From positions 2,759,724 to 2,823,723 of the forward strand of contig NZ_CP060490.1 in NCBI RefSeq assembly GCF_014334055.1: a stretch of DNA of 64,000 nucleotides. Direction: 5' to 3'. The position numbers were made by a program, and so were the translations under genes. A model generated the notes under the pieces. It saw only the letters and a program-made list of their open reading frames with translations, was not told where the DNA came from and did no database searches. The stretch is from Oscillibacter hominis. Lineage in GTDB: Bacteria; Bacillota; Clostridia; Oscillospirales; Oscillospiraceae. Within the stretch, counting starts at the first letter, position 1. Every line of letters starts with the position of its first letter. Of the stretch, positions 1 to 8,854 are shown one piece after another.

Positions 1-706
1 CTGAAAAACGCTGCTCATGGGCCTTGGCCCCCATGTCCTCCCGTCCCGAAAAGAGGTTTAACAGACGGGAGATGTCCTCCTCGCCGGACAGGACGGTCAC
101 CGGGCGGTCGTCGCCGGTGGTCACGTCGATGGACTGCACCGAGTCGGAGCGAATGCCGTAGGCGTCGAAAATCTCCGTGGAGGCCGCGCCGGGCTCCGAC
201 ACGTCGGTTCTCCAGGCAAAGACAAAGTAGTCGTAGCGCCCTTGGCTGATCTCCACCACACAGATGCGCCCGTTGTCCGGAAGAGCTGCCCAGCGGTAGA
301 CGGCCGCGCCCACAAGGGCGGGATCGTCGCTCTGCTCGGCATAGCCGATCCGCCGGCCGAGGTCCGCCTCCGTCGGCGGGAAGCGATACTCCTCCGCCAG
401 TCCCGCGGCATCCTCAGGCACAAGGCCAAACTCCTTGCGCTGATCGAAGGTGATGGGAAGGTAGAACCGATCGTTCAGGATAAAGCCGTACGCCGCCTCC
501 GCGGTTTCGGAACCACTGGAAGAAGGAGGCTGCACGGCTGTCTGGGAGGGGAGTGTGCCGCCGAACGCCGCCGCGGCCAGCAGGAGGAGGCAGGCGGCAA
601 GGGCCGCCATGGGGAAGGCCCGGGGCTTTTTTTCATAGGAGGCGGCCTCCGCGATGTGGGCGGGGCTTAAAAAACCCATGGCCTCCGCAAGATCTGTTTT
701 ATCCAT
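1..706 (-). CDS. Membrane protein partnered with the ECF-type sigma factor (putative anti-sigma), partial
   Basis: The gene is open from an ATG at 706 to the left edge, so the C-terminus is missing; 235 codons are visible. The protein starts MDKTDLAEAMGF, has a short cytoplasmic N-terminus, one hydrophobic segment near residues 32-50 (ALAACLLLLAAAAFGG) and then an outside domain with no family I recognise. Its ATG overlaps the sigma-factor stop by 8 nt (ATGGATAA) and has its own AGGGGG ribosome site, so the two are translationally coupled. A single-helix protein coupled to an ECF-type sigma factor is usually its anti-sigma factor or sensor. That role is inferred from position and topology, not from a recognised ZAS or RsgI motif. 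Confidence 0.7.
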   Translation of the reverse strand, partial: MDKTDLAEAMGFLSPAHIAEAASYEKKPRAFPMAALAACLLLLAAAAFGGTLPSQTAVQPPSSSGSETAEAAYGFILNDRFYLPITFDQRKEFGLVPEDAAGLAEEYRFPPTEADLGRRIGYAEQSDDPALVGAAVYRWAALPDNGRICVVEISQGRYDYFVFAWRTDVSEPGAASTEIFDAYGIRSDSVQSIDVTTGDDRPVTVLSGEEDISRLLNLFSGREDMGAKAHEQRFS

Positions 707-1256
707 CGTATACCCCCTGTTCCAACAGATGCCGCCGCAGCTTTTCCCAGATGCGGGAGAGCCGGACGGACACATTGTTTTTCGAGATGTGAAAGGCCCT
801 GGACAACTCTTCCACAGAGTCGCCGAACCAGTACCGGCGCACAAAAAGCACCCGGCTCTCCCGGTCCAGCGTATCCAAAAAGCGGTCGATCTCCCGGCCC
901 AGCTCCCTTGCCGCCCAGAGCGCCTCCGTGGAACTGGTTCCCAACGTCTCCGCCAGCTCCTCCATGGAGCGGTCAAAGGAGCTGTCCCGCTTGCGGGCCG
1001 AATCATCGCGCCGCCTTTTCAGCGACAGGTTCCGGCACACGGCGCACACATAGGCGCAAAGAGGGTCGGGCCTCTCAGGCGGGATGGCGTTCCAAAGGGC
1101 AAGATACGTATCGTTGATACACTCCTGGGCGTCTTCTCCGCTTGGCAGGAGATTGGATGTGATGCAGCGCAGCAGCGCGCCGTATTTGGCGGCCAGCTCC
1201 TCCAGCGCCCGCTCTGACCGGTCGAAGAGCAGCGCGATAATCTGCGCGTCCTCCAT
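699..1256 (-). CDS. RNA polymerase sigma factor, ECF/sigma-70 family
   Basis: A 185-residue protein starting MEDAQIIALLFDRSE. The start is fixed by GGGAGGTGG seven bases upstream; an in-frame extension of 28 residues has no ribosome site. Region 2 is visible around CITSNLLPSGEDAQECINDTYLALW (residues about 28-52), matching the helix that melts the -10 element. Region 4 lies at the C-terminus with the helix-turn-helix SVEELSRAFHISKNNVSVRL. Size and two-region layout fit an ECF-type sigma factor that redirects RNA polymerase to a small stress or envelope regulon. The downstream overlapping membrane protein is its probable controller. Its own promoter should lie in the 88 bases before it, but I could not assign one. 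Confidence 0.88.
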   Translation of the reverse strand: MEDAQIIALLFDRSERALEELAAKYGALLRCITSNLLPSGEDAQECINDTYLALWNAIPPERPDPLCAYVCAVCRNLSLKRRRDDSARKRDSSFDRSMEELAETLGTSSTEALWAARELGREIDRFLDTLDRESRVLFVRRYWFGDSVEELSRAFHISKNNVSVRLSRIWEKLRRHLLEQGVYDG

Positions 1257-1304
1257 GGTTCCACCTCCCTCTATGAGATATCTACCGGTTTGAAGGCTGA
1301 TCTT

Positions 1305-1338
1305 ACAAAAAAGCCGGCAGCTAAAATTAGCCGCCGGC
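1305..1338 (-). terminator. Intrinsic terminator after mgtE
   Basis: On the minus strand GCCGGC pairs with GCCGGC around an inner GCTAA/TTAGC stem and is followed by TTTTTT. It sits 7 bases after the mgtE stop and separates mgtE from the sigma-factor gene. Confidence 0.85.
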
Positions 1339-1344
1339 AATTAG

Positions 1345-2733
1345 TCAACCAATATGCAGCAGCATATGGGCGAACTGGAAGTAGATCAGCAAAGAGATGG
1401 CGTCCACAATGGTGGTGATAAAGGGAGAGGCCATCACCGCCGGGTCAAAGCCTAACTTTTTGGCAAGCATGGGCAGCGTGCAGCCCACCAGCTTGGCGCA
1501 CAGCACCGTGCACACCAAGGTCAGGCAGATTACCGCCGCAACCAGGGGCGTCACCGCAGGGTTCTGGAACAGAAGATGGTCCACCAGGATCAGCTTGACG
1601 AAATTGGCCGCAGCCAAAACCACGCCGCAGAGGACGGAGACACGGATCTCCTTCCAGATCACACGCAGCAGGTCGGAGAATTCGATCTCGCTCAGGGAGA
1701 TGCCGCGGATCACGGTTACCGACGCCTGGGAGCCGCAGTTCCCGCCGGTGTCCATCAGCATGGGGATGTAGGCGGTGAGCACGGCAAAGGCCTCCAGGGC
1801 ATTTTCAAAGCTGCTGATGATCTGGCCGGTGAAGGTGGCGGAAATCATCAGCAGCAGCAGCCAGGGGATGCGCGCTTTGAAGGTCTCCACAATGCCGGTC
1901 TTCAGATAGGGCTTGTCGGAGGGCGTGATGGCGGCCATCTTTTCGATGTCCTCCGTGACCTCCTCCTGCAGGACATCCATGGCGTCGTCCACAGTGACGA
2001 TGCCCACCAGGCGGTTTTCCGTGTCCACCACGGGCAGGGCCAGAAAGCCGTATTTGCTCAAAGAGCGGGCGGCCAGTTCCTGGTCGTCCAAGGTGGAGAC
2101 GGAGACGAAGTTGGTCTGCATGATGTCCTCGATGACGTCATCCTCCTCCGCCAGCAGCAGCGTGCGGATGGAGACCAGCCCGATGAGGTGGCGGCCCTCG
2201 TCGATGACATAGGACACGTTGATGGTTTCCTTATCCGGGCCGGTGCGGCGGATGCGCTTGAAGGCGTCTTCCACCGTCATGTCCCGTTTCAAATCCACGA
2301 ACTCCGTGGTCATAATGCTGCCCGCGGAGTCCTCCGGGTACTTTAAAATCTCATTGATGCTTTTGCGCACATCCGGGTCGGTGTGCTTCAAAATGCGCTT
2401 GACCACGTTGGCTGGCATCTCTTCCACGATGTCCACGGTGTCGTCCAGGTAGAGCTCATCCAGCACCTCTTTGAGCTCGGTGTTGGAAAAGCCGGAGATC
2501 AGCAGCTCCTGCTCGTCGGAGTCCAGCTCCACGAAGACCTCCGCCGCCAGCTCCTTGGGGAGCAGGCGGAACAGCAGGGGCATGGTCTCCTCCGGCAGCT
2601 CCTCCATCAGCAGCGCGATGTCCGCCGCCTCCATGGGAAGAAGCATCTCACGCAGCTGGGCGTATCGCTTTCGCTCCATCAACTCCTCAATTTTTTTCAG
2701 CAGTTCTGCTTTTTCGGTTTCCCAGTCAAACAT
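1345..2733 (-). CDS. mgtE: Magnesium transporter MgtE
   Basis: A 462-residue protein (MFDWETEKAELL...), the usual MgtE length. The order is an N-terminal superhelical MgtE_N domain (to about residue 130), a CBS pair (about 135-260, with SAGSIMTTEFV at its start), a plug helix and five membrane helices at the C-terminus (from about 285) carrying the conserved PMLMDTGGNCGSQ pore motif. MgtE is a Mg2+-gated Mg2+ channel in the cytoplasmic membrane; its N and CBS domains close the pore when Mg2+ is plentiful. The start is chosen because GGAAAGGAGG lies just upstream; a longer in-frame reading would run into the leader RNA. Expression is controlled by the M-box riboswitch upstream, so both synthesis and gating respond to Mg2+. 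Confidence 0.96.
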   Translation of the reverse strand: MFDWETEKAELLKKIEELMERKRYAQLREMLLPMEAADIALLMEELPEETMPLLFRLLPKELAAEVFVELDSDEQELLISGFSNTELKEVLDELYLDDTVDIVEEMPANVVKRILKHTDPDVRKSINEILKYPEDSAGSIMTTEFVDLKRDMTVEDAFKRIRRTGPDKETINVSYVIDEGRHLIGLVSIRTLLLAEEDDVIEDIMQTNFVSVSTLDDQELAARSLSKYGFLALPVVDTENRLVGIVTVDDAMDVLQEEVTEDIEKMAAITPSDKPYLKTGIVETFKARIPWLLLLMISATFTGQIISSFENALEAFAVLTAYIPMLMDTGGNCGSQASVTVIRGISLSEIEFSDLLRVIWKEIRVSVLCGVVLAAANFVKLILVDHLLFQNPAVTPLVAAVICLTLVCTVLCAKLVGCTLPMLAKKLGFDPAVMASPFITTIVDAISLLIYFQFAHMLLHIG

Positions 2734-2800
2734 GCGCGCCTCCTCCTTTCCAAGCGTAGTTTGTGCCGTCGGGCCCGCGTCATACGGATCGCGCAGCGCA

Positions 2801-2839
2801 TAAAAATACCCCAATCGCTTCCGTCCGGCGCGATTGGGG
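2801..2839 (-). terminator. Riboswitch expression-platform terminator
   Basis: On the minus strand CCCCAATCG pairs with CGATTGGGG across a 13-base loop and is followed by a T-rich run (TATTTTTATG). It lies between the M-box aptamer and the mgtE ribosome site, where Mg2+-dependent termination is expected. Confidence 0.85.
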
Positions 2840-2871
2840 AAATACCCTGAAAAGCCGCCCAAGAGCGACCG

Positions 2872-3022
2872 TTCCACCGTTCAAGCTTTAGCCTCACAAG
2901 GCGGTGCAGTTGCATTAGATGATACCTTGGTTTCGATATCGCCTGTTCAAACCCTCTCATGATGTCTCCATCACTCTGCGGCAGCAACCCATATCCCTGT
3001 GGTAGCCTTACCTACCGGACAG
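2872..3022 (-). promoter_or_regulatory. M-box (ykoK) magnesium riboswitch
   Basis: The minus-strand leader of mgtE carries the conserved M-box blocks in order: GTAGGTAAGGCTACCAC with GGGATATG, then GTTGCTGCCGC, GAACAGGCGATATCG, AAGGTATCATCTAATGCAAC and finally GAGGCTAAAGCTTGAACGG. These match the blocks I know from Bacillus M-box leaders (GGTGAGGCTCC, GCTGCTGCC, AAGGT...TTTAATGCA, TGCTAAAGCT). The aptamer folds around several Mg2+ ions and, when full, lets the downstream terminator form. The spacing to the terminator and to mgtE fits this use. Recognition is by eye; a covariance-model search would settle the exact ends. Confidence 0.92.
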
Positions 3023-3040
3023 TATTCACTTTGCTGTTTC

Positions 3041-3069
3041 AGTCTATGCCAAAAATTTGACCATGTCAA
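3041..3069 (-). promoter_or_regulatory. Sigma-A-type promoter for the M-box/mgtE transcript
   Basis: Minus-strand TTGACA (3064-3069), a 17-base spacer and TAGACT (3041-3046). The predicted start near 3034 is about 12 bases ahead of the aptamer. Confidence 0.75.
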
Positions 3070-3173
3070 CCCTGCTTTCAGCAAAAATGTACATTTTTCA
3101 GAAGTAAGTGGGCAAAGTTCACAAAAAGCCCCTTTTTCAGGCGGAAAAAGGAATGTTTGAATACAAAAGCCAC

Positions 3174-3202
3174 TTGCCAAACATTTGTTCGTGTGGTATA
3201 AT
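3174..3202 (+). promoter_or_regulatory. Sigma-A-type promoter for radC-uvrB
   Basis: TTGCCA (3174-3179), a 17-base spacer and a perfect TATAAT (3197-3202), about 57 bases ahead of radC. Confidence 0.8.
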
Positions 3203-3258
3203 AACATATTCCTTTTTAACGGAGCTACAAAATCAAACTTGGGGCGGAGGGGACCGGA

Positions 3259-3936
3259 ATGGGCGTTCACGACGGGCACAGAGAGAAGAAGCGGGAGCAG
3301 TTTTTAAACAGCGGGCTGGACTCCTTTGCCGACCACGAGGTTTTGGAGCTGCTGCTCTTTTATGCCATCCCCCGGCGGGACACCAATGAGACGGCCCACC
3401 TGCTGATGGATCACTTCGGCACGTTGGACGCGGTGTTCCACGCGCCGGTGGAGGAGCTCTGCCGGGTCAGGGGCGTGGGACGGAACGCGGCCACGCTGAT
3501 TCACCTGGTCCCCAAGGTGTACAGCCGGGTAAAGCGCTCGGCGGCGGAGAATGAAACCGTACTGAACACCACCCGCAAGTCTGGACGCTATTTGATGGAG
3601 CGCCTTGCGGGGGAGACCACGGAAAAACTATACCAACTGTGCCTGGACCGCAAGGGAAAGCTCCTGACCTGCCGCCAGCTCTCCGAGGGGAGCGTGGGCG
3701 CGGCGCCGGTCAACCTCCGCAAGATCGTGGAGAACGCGCTGCTCAGCAGAGCCTCCGGCGTGATCCTGGGGCATAACCATCCAAGCGGGGTGGCCCTGCC
3801 CTCCCAGGAGGACGTGGCGGCCACGATCCAGGCGCGCAATGCACTGGAGGCGGTGGAAATCCCGCTTCTTGACCACATCATTGTGGCGGATGAGGACTTT
3901 GTGTCCATGGCCGAATCGGGCTATCTGTCCCTTTGA
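3259..3936 (+). CDS. radC: RadC family protein (JAB/MPN+ domain)
   Basis: A 225-residue protein, the normal RadC length. The N-terminal part has a helix-hairpin-helix type stretch ([16 protein letters not shown], about residues 73-88). The C-terminal JAB/MPN+ domain keeps the metal-binding motif GHNHPSG at residues 171-177 and a downstream Asp. The start ATG at 3259 follows GGCGGAGGGG. RadC has long been called a DNA-repair protein but its biochemical function is unproven; the JAB fold suggests a zinc hydrolase. It is followed after 25 bases by uvrB under the same promoter, so the two are probably cotranscribed. Confidence 0.9.
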   Translation: MGVHDGHREKKREQFLNSGLDSFADHEVLELLLFYAIPRRDTNETAHLLMDHFGTLDAVFHAPVEELCRVRGVGRNAATLIHLVPKVYSRVKRSAAENETVLNTTRKSGRYLMERLAGETTEKLYQLCLDRKGKLLTCRQLSEGSVGAAPVNLRKIVENALLSRASGVILGHNHPSGVALPSQEDVAATIQARNALEAVEIPLLDHIIVADEDFVSMAESGYLSL

Positions 3937-3961
3937 AAGAAAACTGCGGAGGATTGCACGC

Positions 3962-5932
3962 ATGCCAAAATTTCAAGTGGTATCTGAATACGAGCCCTCC
4001 GGCGATCAGCCGGAGGCCATTGCGGCCCTGGCCGCGGGCGTGGAGAACGGCCTGGACGAGCAGGTGCTCCTGGGCGTTACCGGTTCGGGCAAGACCTTTA
4101 CCATGGCCAAGGTCATCGAGAAGGTCCAGCGGCCCACGCTGGTGCTGGCCCACAACAAAACCCTGGCCGCCCAGCTGTGCGCTGAGTTCAAGGAGTTTTT
4201 TCCCAACAATGCGGTGGAGTATTTTGTCTCCTACTACGACTATTACCAGCCAGAGGCCTATATCGCCCACACCGACACCTACATCGCTAAGGATGCCTCC
4301 ACCAACGATGAGATCGACCGGCTGCGCCTGAGCGCCACCTGCTCGCTGCTGGAGCGGCGGGATGTGATCGTGGTGTCCTCCGTCTCCTGCATCTACGGCC
4401 TGGGCGAGCCGGACGACTTTGCCAAGATGATGATCTCGCTGCGCACCGGGGCCCAATGGGATCGGGATGAGCTGCTCCACCGCCTGGTGGAGGACCGCTA
4501 CGAGCGCAACGACATCGCCTTTGAGCGCAATATGTTCCGGGTCCGGGGCGACACGGTGGAAATCTACCCCGCCTATTATAAGGACCGGGCCATCCGGGTG
4601 GAGTTCTTCGGAGACGAGATCGACCGCATCAGCGAGTTCAACCCCGTCACCGGCGCGGCCTCCCGGGTGCTGAACCATGTGGCCATCTACCCGGCTTCCC
4701 ACTATGTCACCACCCAGGACAAGATGGACCGGGCGGTGCAGGAGATCCGCCGGGAGTTAGAGGAGCAGGTGAAGTACTTCACGGACAACGACAAGCTGGT
4801 GGAGGCCCAGCGCATCCGTCAGCGGACGGAGTACGACATGGAGATGATGACGGAATTAGGCTACTGCACCGGCATCGAGAACTACTCCCGGGTCATCTCC
4901 GACCGGCCCGCCGGCAGCGCGCCCATGACGCTGCTGGACTTCTTCCCCAAGGATTTCCTCCTTATTGTGGACGAGTCCCATGTGACGCTGCCCCAGGTGC
5001 GGGCCATGTACAACGGCGACCACGCCCGGAAGGACTCCCTGGTGGAGTACGGCTTCCGCCTGCCCTGCGCCTACGACAACCGGCCGCTGAAGTTCGAGGA
5101 GTTTGAGCAGCGCATCAACCAGGCCATCTACGTTTCCGCCACGCCGGGCCCCTATGAGCGGGAGCGGGCGGGCCAGATCGTGGAACAGGTGATCCGGCCC
5201 ACGGGGCTGCTGGACCCGGTGGTGGAGGTCCGCCCGGTGGAGGGACAGATCGACGATCTGATCGCCGAGATCAACCTCCGCGCCGCCCGGGGTGAGCGGG
5301 TGCTGGTCACCACGCTGACCAAAAAGATGGCGGAGGATTTGACCGAATACTTCCGCAGCGCCGACATCCGGGTCCGCTACATGCACTCCGACGTGCAGAC
5401 CATCGAGCGGATGGAGATCATCCGGGACCTGCGCCTGGGCGAGTTCGACGTGCTGGTGGGCATCAACCTGCTGCGGGAGGGACTGGACCTGCCGGAGGTT
5501 TCCCTGGTTGCGGTTTTGGACGCGGACAAGGAGGGGTTCCTCCGCTCCGAAACGTCCCTGATCCAGACCATGGGCCGGGCGGCCCGCAACGCCGAGGGTC
5601 TGGTCATTCTCTACGCCGACGAGATCACGCCCTCCATGCGCTCGGCCATGGAGGAGACCTCCCGCCGCCGGGAGATTCAGGACGCCTACAACAAGGCCCA
5701 CGGCATCGTGCCCAAAACCATCATCAAGGGCGTCCGGGAGGTGCTGGAGATCTCCAAAACCGCGGAGGAGGATACCTTGCGGGCCCGGCGTCACCGCAAG
5801 CTCAGCCGCCAGGAGCGGGAGGCAGAGATCTCCAAACTGGAAAAGGAGATGCGCCAGGCCTCCAAGATGCTGGAATTCGAGTACGCGGCGGTGCTGCGTG
5901 ACCGGATCATCGAGCTGCGCGGAGAGAAGTGA
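3962..5932 (+). CDS. uvrB: Excinuclease ABC subunit B
   Basis: A 656-residue UvrB starting [20 protein letters not shown], the canonical N-terminus; GGAGG lies 9 bases upstream. Walker A GVTGSGKT is at residues 38-45, the damage-probing beta-hairpin region ([10 protein letters not shown]) follows, the C-terminal helicase motifs include QTMGRAARN, and a UVR domain that contacts UvrC/UvrA ends the protein. UvrB verifies lesions handed over by UvrA in nucleotide excision repair. The uvrA partner is 3.2 kb downstream at 9114-11942, an unusual but not unheard-of separation; uvrC is not in this window. Confidence 0.97.
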   Translation: MPKFQVVSEYEPSGDQPEAIAALAAGVENGLDEQVLLGVTGSGKTFTMAKVIEKVQRPTLVLAHNKTLAAQLCAEFKEFFPNNAVEYFVSYYDYYQPEAYIAHTDTYIAKDASTNDEIDRLRLSATCSLLERRDVIVVSSVSCIYGLGEPDDFAKMMISLRTGAQWDRDELLHRLVEDRYERNDIAFERNMFRVRGDTVEIYPAYYKDRAIRVEFFGDEIDRISEFNPVTGAASRVLNHVAIYPASHYVTTQDKMDRAVQEIRRELEEQVKYFTDNDKLVEAQRIRQRTEYDMEMMTELGYCTGIENYSRVISDRPAGSAPMTLLDFFPKDFLLIVDESHVTLPQVRAMYNGDHARKDSLVEYGFRLPCAYDNRPLKFEEFEQRINQAIYVSATPGPYERERAGQIVEQVIRPTGLLDPVVEVRPVEGQIDDLIAEINLRAARGERVLVTTLTKKMAEDLTEYFRSADIRVRYMHSDVQTIERMEIIRDLRLGEFDVLVGINLLREGLDLPEVSLVAVLDADKEGFLRSETSLIQTMGRAARNAEGLVILYADEITPSMRSAMEETSRRREIQDAYNKAHGIVPKTIIKGVREVLEISKTAEEDTLRARRHRKLSRQEREAEISKLEKEMRQASKMLEFEYAAVLRDRIIELRGEK

Positions 5933-6034
5933 CGGGCTTTGGCATGCCGCGACCGGAACGCCGCCGCGCCTGACCCGTGCCGGATGCGGGAATAAAGACC
6001 GAAAAAGGCCTTGGCGCCGGGAAGGAAGAATCAG

Positions 6035-6415
6035 ATGCGCTATGACTGGCTGGACGAATACCTGCTCTCCCTGCCGGGAGTGGAGAAGGACTATAAGATG
6101 GAGTGGCAGTGGTTCCGGTATAAAATCCGGGATAAGCTCTTTGCCGCCGTGTGCTCTCCGGAGGAGAAGTACCACCTCTACGGCGGCCACTCCCTGGTGA
6201 ACCTCAAGTGCGATCCCCGGGAGGCGGAGCTGCTTCAGGCCCGGTACCCCGAGGTGCTGCCCGGGTTTTACACGGACAAGCGCACCTGGATCGCCGTGCT
6301 GTTGGACGGCGAATTGCCGGACGATGTGCTGCGCCGCCTCTGCCAGGAGTCCTACCGCTTGGTGCTTAAAAAGCTGCCCAAGTACGTTCAGCGGGAGATA
6401 CAGGAGGAGATGTGA
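6035..6415 (+). CDS. MmcQ/YjbR family DNA-binding-like protein
   Basis: A 126-residue protein (MRYDWLDEYLLSLPGVEKDYKMEW...). The N-terminal tail, the single compact domain with FRYKIRDKLFAAV and the C-terminal ...YRLVLKKLPK fit the MmcQ/YjbR (CyaY-like fold) family. The biochemical role of the family is not known. I chose the ATG at 6035 after GGAAGGAA; an upstream TTG would add eight residues. Its stop overlaps the next gene in TGATG, so the two are coupled. Confidence 0.8.
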   Translation: MRYDWLDEYLLSLPGVEKDYKMEWQWFRYKIRDKLFAAVCSPEEKYHLYGGHSLVNLKCDPREAELLQARYPEVLPGFYTDKRTWIAVLLDGELPDDVLRRLCQESYRLVLKKLPKYVQREIQEEM

Positions 6416-7170
6416 TGAGGGAAGAGCGGAACCTGCTGCAAAAAATCGTGCTGGTGGCGCTGGCCGCCATGATTCTGGTCTTCGGCGCGCTGACGGCCTA
6501 TTTCCGCAGCCAGCCCGGCGTGGCGTTCCGGGATCAGCTGCTGCACTATATGGTGGGGCCGGAGCGCGCAGACTATTTCGGCACGGTGGACGGCCAGCCG
6601 GTGGAGATCACGGTCACTGCCGGCGCGGGCGTGACTACAGTGGAGGTTCAGATCGGAGAGCTGGTTCACGACCTCTGCCGGGTGGAGTATCCGCTCAAAT
6701 CGGTGAAGACGGAATACGGCACCTACAGCGGCATCCGCATCTACCGCAACGATACCCTGCTCTTTGAGGGGGCCTACGATCCGGAGCGGGAGATAGACGG
6801 CGTTCCAGGCATGCTGTTTGACAGCAGTGGAGAACTTGCCATGAGTGAACTGATCCATTTTGGGTTTTCCACCGGCGGAGACCCCTGGGCGGATTATGAA
6901 ACGGCCATCCCCAGCATCCTCCAGTTTGCCTTCGGGCCGGAGGAGGCGGTTCGGGGAAGCTGGGGACTCTATGCGGTGATGGTGTTTTTAACGCTGTTGG
7001 TGATGGCGGATGCGGCATTTCCCATGGCGCTGTTCCATTGGCGCTACCACTTTTCCGTCCGGAACCCGGAACCCACGGAGTTCTACATCGGGATGCAGTA
7101 CTTCAGCTGGCTGGTGCTGACGGTCATCCTGCTGGCAGCCTATATCAAAACATTGGGAATCTTTGTTTAA
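6415..7170 (+). CDS. Membrane protein of unknown function
   Basis: A 251-residue protein with one N-terminal helix (KIVLVALAAMILVFGALTAY, about residues 10-29), an outside segment of about 140 residues rich in beta-type sequence, and two C-terminal helices (YAVMVFLTLLVMADAAFPM and WLVLTVILLAAYIKTLGIFV). I do not recognise the family. The ATG overlaps the stop of the MmcQ-like gene (TGATG) and follows AGGAGG, so it is translated as part of that unit. The outside domain between two anchors suggests a surface-exposed or sensing role, but no motif supports a specific function. Confidence 0.75.
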   Translation: MREERNLLQKIVLVALAAMILVFGALTAYFRSQPGVAFRDQLLHYMVGPERADYFGTVDGQPVEITVTAGAGVTTVEVQIGELVHDLCRVEYPLKSVKTEYGTYSGIRIYRNDTLLFEGAYDPEREIDGVPGMLFDSSGELAMSELIHFGFSTGGDPWADYETAIPSILQFAFGPEEAVRGSWGLYAVMVFLTLLVMADAAFPMALFHWRYHFSVRNPEPTEFYIGMQYFSWLVLTVILLAAYIKTLGIFV

Positions 7171-7185
7171 AGAGAGGGAAACGGC

Positions 7186-8064
7186 TTGGAAGAGACAAAA
7201 AAGCAGGGCTTGGCCAGCGCCTATCTTGCCATTTTGGCAGGGGCCGCGCTGTGGGGGATGATCGGCCTGTGGAACCGCAATCTGATGGCCGGGGGATTTT
7301 CGCCCTACAGCATTGTGGTGGTGCGGAATTTTGGCGGTCTGTTGCTTTTACTCTTGATTTTTGCCCTCCGGGACCGTAGTGTATTCCATGTGGAACGCTG
7401 TCATCTGAAGTACTTTTTCGGCACAGGCGTGGTCAGCGTGGTGCTGTTCACCCTCTGCTATTTTTCCTGCCAGGAGATCTGCTCCCTGGCGGTGGCTTCC
7501 ATCCTGCTTTACACGGCGCCCTCCATTGTGGTGATTTTGTCCGCGGTGTTGTGGAAGGAGCCTGTGACGAAAAAGAAGCTGCTGGCCCTGTCGCTGACGC
7601 TCCTGGGCTGCGCCTGCGTCACAGGGCTTTTCTCCGGCACCGCGACCGTCACGGCCGGCGGCATCCTGCTGGGGCTGGGCGCCGGGTTTTTCTACGCCCT
7701 CTACAGCGTGTTCGGCCGCTATGCCCTCTATCACTACTCCTCCATGACCGTCACCGTGTGGACCTTTGTGTTCTGCGGCCTTGGTTCACTGGTTTTCCTC
7801 CGGCCGGAGGAATTGGCCCTTGGGTTCGCCCAGCCGGAGATGTGGCTCATGTCCCTTGGGCTGGTGGTGTGCTCCACCGTGGCGCCGTACCTCCTTTACA
7901 CCTGGGGGCTCTCCCGGGTGGAGGCGGGCAAGGCCTCCATCATGGCCAGCGTGGAGCCGGTGGTGGCGTCGCTTGTGGGCGTGCTGGTATTCGGCGAGCC
8001 CATGAGCGTGCTGACTGCCGCGGGCATCGTGTGCGTATTGGCGGGCGTGTATATTTTGAGGTGA
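7186..8064 (+). CDS. EamA/DMT family transporter
   Basis: A 292-residue protein with about ten hydrophobic helices in two repeats, the second beginning near ATVTAGGILLGLGAGFFYAL. This is the EamA drug/metabolite transporter layout; substrates in this family range from amino acids to small metabolites and cannot be read from sequence. Translation starts at TTG (7186) behind AGAGAGGG; no nearby ATG gives the first helix intact. Its TGA overlaps the ribosome site of the next gene. Confidence 0.85.
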   Translation: MEETKKQGLASAYLAILAGAALWGMIGLWNRNLMAGGFSPYSIVVVRNFGGLLLLLLIFALRDRSVFHVERCHLKYFFGTGVVSVVLFTLCYFSCQEICSLAVASILLYTAPSIVVILSAVLWKEPVTKKKLLALSLTLLGCACVTGLFSGTATVTAGGILLGLGAGFFYALYSVFGRYALYHYSSMTVTVWTFVFCGLGSLVFLRPEELALGFAQPEMWLMSLGLVVCSTVAPYLLYTWGLSRVEAGKASIMASVEPVVASLVGVLVFGEPMSVLTAAGIVCVLAGVYILR

Positions 8065-8069
8065 GTGCT

Positions 8070-8582
8070 GTGGCAAAACAGAAGGAAGAAAAGACCAATG
8101 TGGTGCGCATTTTGGAGCAGCGGAAAATCCCCTGCACCGTCCATGCCTATGATGCGATGGAAGGGCCGGACCACACCCGGGAATACGGGCTCCATGTGGC
8201 CCTGGAGCGGGGCGAGGACCCGGGCCGGGTCTTTAAGACGCTGGTGTCAAGGGGTGCGTCCGGGGGAATCTATGTCTTCGACATCCCGGTGGCGGAGACG
8301 CTTGATTTGAAAAAGGCCGCCAGGGCGGTGGGGGAGAAGTCCGTGGAAATGCTCCCCCTGGCCCAGATCAACGCCGTCACCGGATATGTCCGGGGCGGAT
8401 GCAGCCCGGTGGGCATGAAAAAGCGCTATCCCACCGTGTTCCATGAGACGGCCCTTGGGTATGAGACCATCTTCCTCTCCGCCGGAAAGATCGGCGTACA
8501 GGTGGAGGTGGAGCCCCACGCGCTTTTAGCGCTCTTAGAGGCCGGTTCGGCGGACCTCGTCGTGGAGCAGGCTGAGCCCTAA
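8070..8582 (+). CDS. ybaK: YbaK/EbsC family Cys-tRNA(Pro) deacylase
   Basis: A 170-residue protein beginning VAKQKEEKTNVVRILEQRKIPCTVHAY, with the YbaK signature GGCSPVGMKKRYPTVF near residues 109-124 and the conserved VFKTLV. YbaK hydrolyses Cys mischarged on tRNA-Pro in trans. GTG at 8070 is favoured because GAGGTGA lies 5 bases upstream, using the end of the transporter gene. The last 48 bases overlap a convergent minus-strand gene (8535-8780). Confidence 0.9.
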   Translation: MAKQKEEKTNVVRILEQRKIPCTVHAYDAMEGPDHTREYGLHVALERGEDPGRVFKTLVSRGASGGIYVFDIPVAETLDLKKAARAVGEKSVEMLPLAQINAVTGYVRGGCSPVGMKKRYPTVFHETALGYETIFLSAGKIGVQVEVEPHALLALLEAGSADLVVEQAEP

Positions 8583-8780
8583 GTGGAGGCCTGCCGCAAA
8601 GGCGTCCGCGGACCAGCGGAAATAATAGTCGAAAAAGAGGTTGAGCAGATCAAGCTTGGTGGAGCTGTCCAAAGCCATCTCGTCCAGGAGGCCGCTGAGC
8701 TCCTCTTCGTTGTAGACCTCTGCCTCCTGAAGGATGGCGTCGCCATAGGTACCAAACAGCTTTGCATAGACCGGACGCAT
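8535..8780 (-). CDS. Small acidic protein, possibly DUF6809-like
   Basis: An 81-residue protein (MRPVYAKLFGTYGDAILQEAE...) with acidic helices and a C-terminal FAAGLHLGLSLLHDEV. The pattern of a short helical protein ending in a FxxGxxLG motif reminds me of the small DUF6809 proteins of Clostridia, but this is a weak family call. GAGGTG lies 6 bases ahead of the ATG. It is divergent from an XRE regulator across a perfect palindrome (8795-8811), so it may be the regulator's target. Its 3' end runs 48 bases into ybaK on the other strand. Confidence 0.65.
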   Translation of the reverse strand: MRPVYAKLFGTYGDAILQEAEVYNEEELSGLLDEMALDSSTKLDLLNLFFDYYFRWSADAFAAGLHLGLSLLHDEVRRTGL

Positions 8781-8794
8781 AGAAAACACCTCAC

Positions 8795-8811
8795 ATTACA
8801 TTTAATGTAAT
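8795..8811. promoter_or_regulatory. Perfect 17-bp palindrome, probable XRE operator
   Basis: ATTACAT-TTA-ATGTAAT lies in the 74-base divergent intergenic region between the small acidic gene and the XRE regulator, in an AT-rich patch unlike its GC-rich surroundings. Small XRE regulators often bind such sites to control themselves and a divergent neighbour. Confidence 0.65.
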
Positions 8812-8854
8812 ATAAATTATATGGCATAAAAGATCATATGTCAAGGGGGACTTT

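Noticed and set aside
4856..6190. 444-codon minus-strand frame opposite uvrB
   Set aside because: Shadow of uvrB, extending over the start of the next gene without any start signal.
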